This document shows, one piece after another, positions 24,537 through 36,571 of a stretch of 64,000 nucleotides of DNA (its first letter is position 1; each line of letters begins with the position of its first letter). The position numbers and the translations under genes were made by a program. Location: contig NC_049983.1 of assembly GCF_000003815.2 (NCBI RefSeq), positions 14,680,212 through 14,744,211 on the forward strand, in the 5' to 3' direction. The notes under the pieces are model-generated. The model did no database searches and had not been told where the DNA came from. It saw nothing but the letters and a program-made list of their open reading frames with translations. The DNA comes from Branchiostoma floridae (lineage: Eukaryota; Chordata; Leptocardii; Amphioxiformes; Branchiostomatidae).

Positions 24537-27250
24537 CAATGATGGTGGGTCATCTATGATATATAGTAGATACATCACACTGTGTCACATGTGTGCTGGG
24601 GTATTGCTGATGTAAGAAGCTGTATCAACTGACAGGCAATACTGAGATGTTTGTGAGGTAACAAATTCTAGATTAAATGTTAAAAATCAAGTATAACATC
24701 AGTTGGAGTATTGTGGATGTGTTGTATGATTGGTGTCAATCAACAGTGTTGTTTTAATAGTTCCTTGGGAATTGATGAATGTGATACTAAAAAAAGTACA
24801 AGGTTAACATTAAATGCCAGTGAAAGAAGTGTAGGAAAACACTTGATAAGGCCTTTTTGACTGATAGTACACTAGGTACTGAAAGCCATTGTTTTCTCTC
24901 CTGTGCACCAGGTGCCGGCTGTGCTGTATGAACACCTACATGTACTGTTGCAGCTGGTTTGCAGCAAACTTCCCCAACAGTCCAGAAGAAAGCCCAGAGG
25001 AAGCCACCACCAGTCAACAAACCGATATGCAAAAAATCCTACCCTGGTACTTTCAGGCCATTCTTCAGGGAACCCACGTGTGGAACACCTTTGATATGCA
25101 TATTGTCATCATCCCTTGTGCAAACCACACACCTTTGTGAGAACAGTTTTCAACAAGATGTTGCACTTCACACGGATGAGTTTGTATGATCTCATCCCAT
25201 ACCAGAAGAATTTTAAAGAAATATTGGACAAAAATTATCACTAGTTGCTATGGCAAGTTTTGTTTTATAAACAAGATGACCATTTGTAATATTGAAAGCA
25301 AGCTAAGTCATAGTAAAGTGCTTTTATATATACCCAGTATGTGCAAGTGGAAGATGATATATTCAGATTACAAGAAGAGTTACCACTCTTGGTCATAAAA
25401 CTGAGCATCATGGGAAATGAATATGTCTTACTCTAAGTGGCAGCCATCTTTTTTGACATTGTGATGACACCAAGGTCAAAATGCTTTCCACTGTTTTTAT
25501 GCTCGGACGACTAATCTCAGTGGTAGAATATTTCTGTGAAGTATTATTAAGTGATGTTACTGTGTAAATAGGTGCTTTTGGAGAAAGAGGAACAGTAAAA
25601 ATGTTCCCTACCTCAGGACAGAAGACACTCATGTAAATACTTGTAAATGTCATTAGCAATAAGGCAAGAAGTTTGTTTTTGTATGGGGCTTACTCAGTCC
25701 AATCATGGCTAAGGTTACAGATAGCAATGCATCTTCATAGTGTGATGTACCTGCAGTACTTGTAAGTAAAGATCTTTACCCAAGAGAGTTTAGGGTAAAG
25801 TTTACTCTCCATGCAGAGTTTAGGCTCCAGCTGTTTTTTTTACATTTATTAGTCATTTTTATCGGGTCACAAGATATCAACAAAGAGTACAAAATAGGAA
25901 TCCTGATAAAAACGACAAAAAAAAAAAACGTTTAAAAAACAGCCAGAGCCTAACCTCTGCTTGGAGAATAGGTAAAGTTGCCATTGCAACTAGCTCAGTG
26001 ATGCAACATGCACATTTCTTGTGGTATGAAGCTGTAAATGCCTTGAGGTGAAAATGTAATCATTCTCCTTTTCTTACTCTTAGAGTTAGAACTATTGAAC
26101 TTTTGAAAGATGCTGTCTATGCAAAAGTCTGCTCAATGGTAATACTTGTCTGCTGTGTAAAGAACCTGTGCATCATGTGTAGAGCCTGTCCAAGTGCCAT
26201 GTTGTGTAGTGCCTGTTTGGGGTTACGTGTAATCAAGCCACACCAGTTGACTGTGTGTTACAACAAGTACTCGTAATGTGAAACTTAGGTGAAGCAAGTC
26301 TCATTATCTTGCAAGAGTATGGGAATATAGTGAGGAAAAGTGCGGCACCTGGTGTGATATTCGGAGGAAAGGAGCTATGTTTGTATCAGCCATAAAATAA
26401 GTAAGCAAAAAACTATCTAGTAAAGTGTGCAGTTTGTCTACTACAATATCCTATAACATGTTGTCCTTCTGTCTGTTTTGAATCAGTCACCATCTGTAAA
26501 ATGTGGCAAGTAAATATATGTTCTTTCCTGGTTATGAAACACCAGCATTCTAACAGCAAATATCTGTACATGTATACTTTCTTACCAAAGTTGAACTGTT
26601 AGATTTTTGGGAGTAACCTCATATAGATAAAGGCAGAGCAAAGCACATTTATTTCATACTCTCCCCTTCCCATTATAGAACTCAGCCATGAATATCCTTG
26701 CCATTGTTGTGTTCAACCCTGTGACCAACACATATTTCAAATGAATTCTGCATTTTGTACATAATTTGAAAAAATTGTAACTAGTAAGACCCTGCATGTA
26801 GGACTGAGGTTTTGTGTCCACGAGGAATGTTTTAGACCTCAGACTTTAAAGGAGTACATTCTGATATTGGATTATTTGCTGAGTTCAGTCTGTGTGTTGT
26901 ATCATGGAATATACTCAGTGCCCATGGACAATTCAACTTCAAACTGAACATCACCTATTGTTAAATCAGACTACTGTAGATATTTAAAAGAATATATGTT
27001 TGGGGGAACTACAAGGTTTTTGCTCATGCCCACATGTCTTCATTATGAAGCATACCAAGAGTGTGTTTCCAGGAATTGTTCGGGTTATAGAGAAACCTCT
27101 TGTTGCTTTGTGTTGTTTGAAATTGTCTCTATAGAATGCCTTGTCCCATTATGGTGCCACACTCTTACTGAGATCTTCATTACCACAAGGTGCAATTTTC
27201 ACTGCAGTTTTTCACACTTGTAATAATAAATAGTTGCAGAAACAACTTGT
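24537..27250 (+). other. FRMD4: probable FRMD4 3' UTR
   Basis: No convincing coding exon follows the stop at 24534-24536. The AT-rich sequence contains a polyadenylation signal AATAAA at 27225-27230, a plausible 3' end. A 169-bp inverted-repeat element lies at 25803-25971. Extent is inferred; RNA evidence is needed to place the true end. Confidence 0.4.
25803..25971. mobile_element. 169-bp inverted-repeat element with 9-bp target duplication
   Basis: Ends TACTCTCCATGCAGAG and CTCTGCTTGGAGAATA are inverted repeats, continuing inward as TTAGGCTCCAGCTG and CAGCCAGAGCCTAA. It is flanked by perfect GGTAAAGTT at 25794-25802 and 25972-25980. It is related by its ends to the hairpin at 61554-61672. 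It lies in the putative FRMD4 3' UTR. Confidence 0.85.
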
Positions 27251-29182
27251 TGACTCCAGTCTTATCTGTTGACTCTCTTCATTGTATTTGTAAGGAAAGA
27301 TATAACCCAGCAATGACCAAATTGATCTACCTTGGGGCATAGCTTGATACATAAAAGTGTAATAAGATGGTAATTTGTCCTAAACTCCACAAAAGAGTTA
27401 GCCTGAGTATCATCCGTATTCTACCGGGGCTCCTTACACTCGCTACCCCTATTTTTTTAGGGAAGTGAGTGTAGGGAACCCCGGTAGAAATAGGATGGTA
27501 CCCAGGCTACAAAAGAGTGTTATTTTCTGATAGATATCAATCTTAGGAAGTAAAACAGACATGCACGTTATATGTCTAAGCACAAGTCTTGCATACATCA
27601 AAAAGTATTAGTATTCTGCTAAACTCCCTAAGTGCTCTTTAATTAAATTATCTCAAGTTATGGCTGAATTCAATGTGTCTGATATGGCCTGGCAAAAGTT
27701 TGCTTACAAAACTAATTTGAGGGGTGATGTTAAAAACTTAATGTGTTGTTTGATATCTTTTGAACAATTGGTGTGCACATTTATGCAGACAATATATTAT
27801 GCAGACAATATTCACAAAGAAGGAAGTGCATGGGTAGGGTTTAGTGAGTTATCCAAACACACATCGCGTAATTCACCACAAGTGAAATTCTGCAAAAAGG
27901 CTGCTGATTGTGAAGACATTGATACATAATCAATAGGAAAATAACACTTGCTTTTGGAGTTTAGTTTAAAAAGCTGAAGGCAGTCTTGAGGGGAGACTAC
28001 AACATGAACGTAATAATTATCAATTTACATATAACGTTACATGTACACTTCAGAAAGTCTTCCACCACTCAATATGTAAGTAGAATTGTTCATTTTCAGT
28101 TGTTAAAAGACTTTTTCTTCATGATGAAAAATACATCTGCATGGAATGTGTATTTGTTAGGCCTCAGTTGGCCTCCAACGAACCTTGAAGGGCAACACAT
28201 TTGATGGGATCCTCGTCATGGATCACAAGCGCCTTCTAGCAGGTATTGACAGTACTGCACAAAATTGCACTGGCCACGCTGGTTTGGGAGACAGCTTCTC
28301 CAGTGTATTAACAATGCACCAAGGTAAGACATATTACATGTGAACAACCTACAAAAAAATTTAAGACTTTTGATTGGAAATGTAGTGTTTTCAACACAAT
28401 ACATAGTTATGAAAGTCAAATGGTATTCATCATGATTCATGTCATGGATTTCATTATAGTTTGTATCTGGAAGAAATGGTGCTGATATTAAACATACATA
28501 CATGCAGTCTTCTTTGATAGGATCACAGTCAAGTTACTTTCTGGGGTATCTACTATATATTACTGTATTTCATCTGCTACCTTTCTGTCATGTGAGTCAC
28601 ATGTCTGACCAATATTACCTTTCTTTCTGTACACTTATCTTCTCCATATAATTTCATTACTGATCTGCTTTTACATATAATTCCATTCTCTACATATAAT
28701 TTCCTTTCTACATCAGATTCAATACACATATACATAAATTGCTCGAAGAAGGGGAGTTTGTGTTGGACAAAACTGACCCTTACTTCATTTGTTACTCAGG
28801 TCATTCTACTGGTAAAACAGCTTCCATTACTTAGCTATTCCCTCTGGAATGTTGTATAAACCAATAGATTTGACCTGGAGGAAATAAGTCATTTATGACA
28901 GCTGCTCTGTGTACATGCAAAATACTCCACATCCATTCATTTGTGATATTCCACAAAAGACAATAACACTTTACATTAGTGTCTGAATGACACTGAGATT
29001 TTGCCTTTTTCTTGGTCACACATAAATATTCCTGCACACTATAAAAGGGTACACGTCTAACATTTACAACTACACTACAAGGAGACTCAGCTGTGCCAAC
29101 TGAAGCCTAATGTTTGTGTTGGAATCACAACATTGATGCACACAATACATGACATTAGAACTGGTTACTGTGTTCCCCAGTC
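27251..29182. other. intergenic region between convergent FRMD4 and PLCXD genes
   Basis: AT-rich sequence without recognisable coding exons apart from short unsupported frames. It contains the hairpin element at 27409-27509. The last part, upstream of 29183 on the plus strand, is presumably the PLCXD 3' UTR on the minus strand. I saw no clear polyadenylation signal there. Confidence 0.5.
27409..27509. mobile_element. 101-bp hairpin MITE with perfect 9-bp target duplication
   Basis: The element starts TAGCCTGAGTATCATCCGTA and ends ATGGTACCCAGGCTA; the inner arms TTCTACCGGGG and CCCCGGTAGAA pair. It is flanked by CAAAAGAGT at 27400-27408 and 27510-27518. It shares end structure with the elements at 274, 20049 and 33787. 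Confidence 0.88.
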
Positions 29183-32100
29183 TTAGAGAGTTTCCTTGTA
29201 GTTTAAGTTGATGACTGCTGGCAGGAACTCGGCCAGATCCACAAAGTCAGCGATGATGATGTTGACCCCCTGGCTGCCAGATCCCGGTCTCCTCCCGTTT
29301 AACCACTTCAGGATGTGCGGCATGACGGGAGTCGCCAGCACGTCCTTCAGACTGCCGTTCAGGTTCCCCAAGATGGTTCCCGCGGTGGGTGTGAGGACTC
29401 CCTGCGACACGTAGAACTTGGATTCCTCGCGTACTTCTGTGTTGAGGAAGTCGACCAGTACCGGGATCTCTGGCGTGTTTGCCCAGGGCGCGACGATGGC
29501 CTCCCCCGTCCACAGGTTGATGTGGCGGTCGGCGACGCTGTTGTGGTAGAACACGATGACCTGCTGCCCGCGGTCCCACAGCGTGGCCAGGGTCACGTCG
29601 GCGGGATCCATTCTCGGGCACAGCTTCGGACCAAACATCTCTTTCAGGATGGCGATCAAGCGCTCGTGGTGGAAGTCGACCATGCTGTAGAAGTGATTGA
29701 AATCCAAGAGCACCACCTCTTTTGGGTGGGTGTTGAGGTATTGGGCGATCTCCAGCAGAGCGCTCTCCACTTTGCTTCCATACAGTCCGTGTACAAAGTA
29801 CAGCGAGCTGTCGCTCTTTCTCCCCGCCACGCGGAAGTCGAAGTAGCGCACACCATCATTGAGCTGTTCCATGAAGCAGATGTCTTGTGTGACGGACCAG
29901 CGGTACACCAGATCCTTCCCAGCCTGCCCCATGATCATGACGGCAGCCTTGATCTCCGGTGGCTCTCCAGGCGAGATGTCAGACGTCTTGTCCAGGAAGA
30001 AACTGAAGGAATCATGGGTACCTGTAAGGAGAAGTAAACAACACTTTTACAACACTATCAGGAACACACACTCATATACATTTGTATAGTAAAAGCAGCA
30101 TGCTTCAACTTTGTTGACTTAAAAATAGACATGTTGTTTCATCATCTGGTTTCTTTTTATGTGCCAAACAATGACATTTAGCCTCATGTTTAGATTTGCA
30201 GTATGTCACCAAAGCCAAATCTTTTCATGTATGATTTGGGAGGCAATAAAGGAATGAAAGAGTTACTACTGCTTATTAATTATTAGATAGTTTCTTGCTA
30301 ACATTTGAAAGCAATCAACATTTTACTATAGGAAGTGTCCTTGGGCCATTTCATTCTTATGTATGGTAAAAGTCTTAGCATTAATTTATTTCTGTTCCTA
30401 ACCAATGTTCATACTACATACTTGGAACACAGTAAAATGCAAAACTACAGTAAAATGCATTACTTCTTTAACTGCAGCTCCATTTATGACTTCAAATAGT
30501 GGCCAATAAACCAGGGTATCTTGCTTTTATGCCATAAAGCTCTTTGCTTCTCAGGAAGGACTAGACATCATGTTTGAAATGCTGATGTTAGGGAATGTTG
30601 TTATGGATGATAGAATACATGGCTGTCCATCACATTAGCATTACAAAAGACCTATAAATTTACACCCAAAAGACTCAGTACACAGAATCATGTGCCTCTT
30701 GTCATAAGCTGCAAATGGCACTGTTGAATGTTAGCTTGTACGTACATGTGGTACATCATATAAATTTTGTTTTTATCACTATGTTTGGAAGCATATACAA
30801 AGTGCCCCACAGTACTAGCAGCACCATTACAACATTTTACAATAATTGCACTATGGTAGCTTTTTAAAAAATCCTACCATAGCACAATTTTGCAAGACGA
30901 TGCATTATGCAGATTTTCCTACAGCATACGAAGAAGCCAAAAAATGCAGAATTGCCATTTGGTTAGATTCAGCTGCATCTACATTAGCTCTGACTCCTAC
31001 GTATTACAAAATGCTTTGCAGGGGTCTAATCAGAGAGGAGAGGAATCAATCGCAATCAATGAAAAGGATCAGGATTGACTTACTGAGTAACTGTAACGAT
31101 CCTGTCATGATTACGCTTAGATACATGCACCTACTCAAGGGAAGTCCAATCACTACAGATATCTACAGTAATGGAGCCTAATTTGACACTGATCACCAAA
31201 ACCGTTCACTATACTATCTAATTTTAGCTCGCAAAATCTGGATAATCGAGGCAACAATTTTCTTGCTAAAGGGATCTAGAAAGAAAAGGTAATTTGTTGC
31301 TTTCCCTCTAGTGCTATAATGCATTCACTAGCTATAGGCTGAATTGGTCCTTGCTCCAGACTAAGAGGTAAAAGAAAAAGATGCATGAAGAAATCTATGC
31401 CTGAGAGTTGTACAGTCAAACCTGTATTAGGGGCCACCTCTACAGAGGGGCCACCTGTCCATAGTGGCCACTTTTTGTCAGTCCCTTGGGTAGTTTATCT
31501 ACAAGTTGCCACCTCTATACAGAGGCCACCTGTCTATAGTGGCCAAATTTGTCCGGTCCCTTGAGTGGCCGCTATAGACAGGTTTGACTGTACTTGTAGC
31601 TGTGGGACATACTAACATCCACAATCCACCTGTGCATACCAATACAAACACCTGTACCTACACCTGTACCTACACCTGTACATACCCAGAATGAGACTTA
31701 CTCCTACACATCCTCCAGGCAGCTGGGCCCGGGTAACATTTTTGCTCCTTCAATAATAAGCAATGATACTATTATAATAGGAATCAGTCACATCGCAAAA
31801 TATCAATATTAGCAAGCCATTTGTGCAGCATGGGAATGTCATGCATATAAATCATGTGACTTGCTTTTGAAATGAACAACCAGTAATGAATACTTTGAGG
31901 AAATCAACATCAATCATACTAGATCTGCTGGTATTGATTTGCCATCTGCCTTACCCATTACTTCAAAATACGTATTACATATTATTACTTTAAATTATGT
32001 ACCAGCAAAATGAATGGAGATTTCAAGCAGAATTTCTACCAACTGGAAAAGCCCCTGTTACAAGCCTTTCAAGAATAGTAGCCAGTGAGACACCAAGGAG

Positions 32101-33180
32101 CTAAGCTTGGTAATACATGTACCAAGGAGGCTAAAAAAAAAGACTTTTCTAACCTCCTTGCATGTACCATGTACTAAAAACTGACTTATTTTCATACTTA
32201 ACTGACAGTAACACTACTAAGTAACAGTGCTTCAAATTTCCCTAAATGTGGTCAAGTGGGAACACGGTCCTGTAGTGATTTCTAGTGACTTTTACTTTGA
32301 TTCCTGCTTAACCAGGCATGACCACATATCTATAGGACCACATTCCTGGGTTCCAACTTCTTTTAACCTCACAGAGTTGGCACTGGCTAAAATTGATTTT
32401 ATAATGTGAGGGAGTGTGACATTTTTAAAGTTAAACTTCACTCACAAACTGTATTCTCCACAACACTGTAGTTCTTGGATGGGAGCCAAGACTCAGTGGG
32501 AAGTGAATTAGTGAAACACTATTAGTGTAGGTTGGTCATGATTACTAATGAACGAACTACACTAACACTGTTAGTAACAGTGAACATGAACACTACCAGT
32601 AATTTGGAACGAAATAGGGAAGACACACTGAATAAGTCTAGGTCACATCGATTATGTGTTTACTTTGCTGTACCCAAGGGAAGTAGGCGTTACTTCCGTT
32701 TTCACCGATAATCCAACCCCAAAACGTCCCTTGACATAACATCACGCTATGATATTATATGATATTGATAGGCTTAGGATACACCTGTCGTTGCCACGCC
32801 CACAACAAAATAAGAAGGAAAAAGCCATAGCCATAGTGAATGCCCATGAAAGGAGATAATCTAATAAATTGGGGATGGTTGGCATAATGGCAGATCTCTC
32901 TTGACCTCCTTGGCCGTTCCGTATCCAGCAATGAAATTAGGAAGGCGGCCTTCACATCTCATTTTCCACCTGCCCGGAAGTGAACATTATCGGCCGGTAT
33001 AAAAAGCCTTCGTTCGAGTTGTACGATCGGTGGCGCTGAGGCCTACCTACCGGGGATGGCGAGGTCCTTGAGCGGTGCGGTGTGCAGGTTGGGCGGTAGA
33101 TCTGCCATCCAGTTGGCGAAGCGGGTGTGAAGATCGCCCGCCACCCCATCGTCCAGCCCGGGGGACCGATCAGCAGCCAT
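29183..33180 (-). CDS. PLCXD: PI-PLC X domain-containing protein (PLCXD family), complete, two exons
   Basis: Coding exon 1 is 33051-33180 (MAADRSPGLDDGVAGDL start) and exon 2 is 29183-30021. The split Gly codon rejoins as IPG|THDSFSFFLD. Total 322 residues, matching the usual 305-325 of PLCXD1-3. The X domain fills most of the protein. His46 in GTHDS and His121 in YFVHGLYG are the positions of the two catalytic histidines, and GVRYFDFRV (100-108) is the conserved strand. Further conserved blocks are VVLLDFNHFYSMV and QQVIVFYH. There are no PH, EF-hand, Y or C2 domains, as expected for this family. Family members hydrolyse phosphoinositides or related lipids; the exact substrate is not settled. 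The donor CCCCG|GTAGGT and acceptor CTCCTTACAG are clear. The paralogue (1, 2 or 3) is not assigned. Confidence 0.92.
30022..33050 (-). other. PLCXD intron 1
   Basis: A 3.0-kb intron between the two coding exons. It contains a pogo-like inverted-repeat element at 31413-31590, a short imperfect inverted repeat around 32117-32170, and a small (ACCTGTACCTAC) tandem stretch near 31650-31680. No further exon is needed to keep frame. Confidence 0.8.
31413..31590. mobile_element. 178-bp pogo/Tigger-like MITE, TA target duplication
   Basis: Ends CAGTCAAACCTGTATTA and CTATAGACAGGTTTGACTG are inverted repeats flanked by TA at 31411-31412 and 31591-31592. Inside, a GGCCACCTGTCYATAGTGGC module is repeated twice. 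The CAGTCAAACC terminus and TA duplication are typical of pogo-type Tc1/mariner elements. Confidence 0.8.
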
Positions 33181-33367
33181 GTTGGACATTCCCACCACGT
33201 ACGACCTCTGACATGGAAGAGTCCACTTGGCAGGAGGTGTTGGGTTATTAGGTTATCATGGACAACACTGGCTTCATTTTATGATTTCAGCCTTGATTTT
33301 CTGGATGATATGCTCTGAAGTCTAGACACTCTAAAACTATGCAAATGCACACAAGTAGAAAGATTCT

Positions 33368-33497
33368 NNNNNNNNNNNNNNNNNNNNNNNNNNNNNNNNN
33401 NNNNNNNNNNNNNNNNNNNNNNNNNNNNNNNNNNNNNNNNNNNNNNNNNNNNNNNNNNNNNNNNNNNNNNNNNNNNNNNNNNNNNNNNNNNNNNNNN
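33368..33497. other. assembly gap (130 N)
   Basis: The run of N lies just upstream of the PLCXD start codon, so promoter elements may be hidden. Confidence 0.99.
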
Positions 33498-33786
33498 TGT
33501 GGGGCATGGCATGATGTTCCCAAAGTGGCCCACAAAAAACTTGATGCATGTTATCCTCTTTCACTGACTTCTGGTGAAGCTTATTTTTTGGTAACGCTGT
33601 TTAGCGAGCTAATAAGGTTCTCTACGACCTGCTGAATTTCGGGCCCTTGAAAGGGAAGATTTAGGGATGTGGCAAAACTCCCTTTCTCAGCAAAGACAAC
33701 CTTAGCCAATGTCCCTCCAAAGTCTGCTAAGGCTAGATACAAATACTGATGTAACCATTAGATAATATTGACATGGCCTTTTTACA

Positions 33787-33902
33787 TTGCCTGGGTACCA
33801 TCCAACTTCTACTGGGACTCCTTGCTCTCACTGCCCTAAGATAATTCTTTTAAGGCAGTGAGAGCAAGCAGCCCTGGTTGAAATCTGATGTTACACAGGC
33901 TA
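33787..33902. mobile_element. 116-bp diverged hairpin element (CCTGGGTACCATCC type)
   Basis: Left end TTGCCTGGGTACCATCC and right end TTACACAGGCTA. Inner arms CTTGCTCTCACTGCC and GGCAGTGAGAGCAAG are fully complementary. It resembles the element at 27409-27509. The flanking duplication is eroded or absent. Confidence 0.65.
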
Positions 33903-36524
33903 CTTTGATATTACATGTTACTAGGGCTTAAATTTAGACTCGAATTTCAGACTCAAAATTTCAACACTTGAGTGTACCTTACATTGTATGTCATACTGAT
34001 CACATGGGCAGACCTTAATTCTTATCAACTAGTGTATGTGTCCAATCCTTACAATTATGCCTTGTTTTATCATAGCATCTCTAATGTTACCTGGGGAACA
34101 CAGGGAATACACATTGCTGTATTTTCTATTCTCAACTTCAGTATGAAAGATGCTTCTTAGACATACAAATAATCCACATCAGAAAAATGTAAGAAAACAA
34201 AAAGGTACAAACTTTATTTTTTGGGGTCCAAATCAGCTGACATTTACAGCACTTTGGTGGCTTCACAATACCATACGTATCAAAACCTCGAAATCAAGAC
34301 ATATTCCTTTAAGTTTATGTGGAACCTCAGGTTGCTGTGACACAGGTCAGAAGAGTGTAGCAGATACAATACATACTGCTACCAATGTGACGCCACATAT
34401 TTTCACAGCAGAAGGAAACATATCTACATTTGTTTCTGGGCTTTCGTCCTTACAGCCACGACACTGGAAAAGTGTGCTATGGCTTATCTCCAAGTAGATG
34501 TTGGGAGGGAAGAACATAGTAGTACATGTCTCACAATCTTCTCTCCTAACCTCTGCTTGGTGATTCTGCAACAGCCTGTGCCACCCAAACTTGTCTGAAC
34601 TATCCCCACCACACAACATGGATTGTAATCTGGTCCCCTTCTCAAAGCCCTGTTTCTCCAAAATGTTCAACTTTTGTGACTACACAGGGAAAGTCTCAAA
34701 TGTTTGTCATAATTCCATTTTCTTGATAAAACTTTCTCTCATGTTATCTTTCATTGTCATATATAGCCTTTACATGTATTCCCTTTTTAGTTACATTTAG
34801 AAAAAAAGCCCAATTCACACGAAATGCTGTTCTTTTACCGGCATACCCTTTTTAGGATTCTAGAGATCATAAGAAATAGTTTTAACTGAAAGAAGCACAC
34901 CACACTTGAGACTTTCTCTATACTTGTGTATGTGAATACAAAGTACAATCATTAACTACCAAAACATTCATATAACCAACAACTCCCAGTCGAGAAAGCT
35001 TTGTGATATTTTGTGTGGAGTAGTGACATAACAAAACTCTAGTACAATACAAATGTTTGTCTCCCACTAAAAACATATAAGCAAGCTGCCAAAAGATGGG
35101 GTCAACAACTAGGACTAAACTTCTATATTTACCGTGCGTGATCAATAGATGAGGAACCAGAAATTTCACTTCCCTAAAATACAGAGCCTCTATGTTAATA
35201 ATGGGAAATGCAGATGCAAAAGGGACCATGACAAGGGAAACAAAGCTATGCATGGTTCACTAGATGACAATTTGTTCTTGAAATTATACTGTAGTAATGT
35301 GGTGCCAATGTCATGAGATTCACAACTTTGTGTTGTTTACAAAATTATAGTTTACACTGTTCCCACACCAACAAAAGTACTTTGGTGGATAACAGTAACA
35401 TAGCTATCTTTAAGAGGTAATGCCATAGAACGTAATACTTGAAGTTGAACATTTCACAAGCTAGTATTTTGCACCCAATATAAGACAACACATATTCTTG
35501 TTTCTGAAAAAGACGAGTTACAGTAGAATATACTACAGCAAAGTTCCTGGTACAGTTCATCATTTTTGAAGAGACAGGTTGATCAACTTTTCATACAACT
35601 TGAAGAAATCATCCATGTTATATCACAGTTCATAATAATAAAGCCTTTCTCAAAGTACCTTTCAGTGTTCTAATTAATAGTTACTGATACCGTGAAGAGG
35701 ATGAAGTCTATGTTTGGATACTTGAAGTTGGCACCAAACTTTTTCAAGAACAGGAGTGGCTTTTCTTTGTTATCAAACCCAATGATGTTCACAGCTCCCC
35801 CTATTAACCAATACAAAAACTGCAACTGACTAATTGGCCTAAAATGCACCTCTGTACAACTTCATTTCTTGGTGTATCAGACAAATAACCGGCTTATCTG
35901 TCCATATATATTTTACTACAGCAAGTTTTTAATCTTCAACACAAAAATTGACCAATAAAAACCACAGGAATCAAGACCAAACAAAAAAAAAGCAAACAGC
36001 AATACCACTTTACAGCGTTCAGTCCAATTTTACCCAACAAGAAATGATACCCATTATACCTCTCTGTTTTGAATGTCATAAGGTGCTAACATTACACTAT
36101 CCATACTGTAGTGTACAATTTGAGCTCCATGTTAGATCTACCGTACCATTTGCTGAAATTCTAGTTCTACAACACCGGGAAGACAGCCCTACCATAAACA
36201 CTGCTATGACTTAGCCGCCTCCTTTCATAAAAGTCCAAATTTTCTTAAGGTCTATTTGTTTTATAAAGAACACTGCGAAAAGTCTTCACATAGAGGAACT
36301 CTCAAAAACAATGTCCCTCTTCTACCATTCCCCTATATATGTCTTTTTTTCCCCAAGATTTTTTTTGTCTAGTTTTAGTAAGTAGACCACAGGTTGACCA
36401 GCACTGCTGATGAGTCCTTTACAGGCCAGACTGGTGGAAGGTTGGGAGGAGACACTGTGTCCAGTCGACCCTCGTGGAAAGCAGTATTTACAGAATGTTG
36501 GAGTTACAGATTGTTGTGGGCTCT

Positions 36525-36571
36525 TCATGCTCCCTCATCATCATCATCATCATCATCCAGGTCCTCCTCAC
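36525..36571 (-). CDS. SET: candidate last SET exon, poly-Asp C-terminus
   Basis: After acceptor CAATGTGTCAGCAG, 47 nt encode (G)[14 protein letters not shown] and a TGA stop at 36525-36527. The phase fits the internal G|GTGAGG donors of the exon at 38057-38208. A (GAT)7 run makes up most of it, so a chance GAT repeat is the alternative. Position and chemistry fit the tail of SET. Confidence 0.5.

Larger units (their letters stand above)
33181..36524. other. PLCXD upstream region, intergenic DNA and likely SET 3' UTR
   Basis: It holds the PLCXD 5' flank, an N gap (33368-33497) and a diverged hairpin at 33787-33902. No convincing coding exon was found. On the minus strand an AATAAA (TTTATT at 34213-34218) could end a SET transcript whose last stop is at 36525-36527. 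The UTR extent is a guess. Confidence 0.45.

Noticed and set aside
24889-25189. Overlapping frames with basic/Pro stretches (QKKAQRKPPPVNKP)
   Set aside because: They lie after the FRMD4 stop, have no matching donor/acceptor pair and are unrelated to the family.
27660-27929. 89-codon open frame
   Set aside because: No recognisable domain, no splice context, AT-rich surroundings; chance frame.
29247-30089. Long plus-strand frame and alternative minus frames over PLCXD exon 2
   Set aside because: Shadows of the GC-rich PLCXD coding exon; the minus-strand frame with catalytic motifs is the real one.
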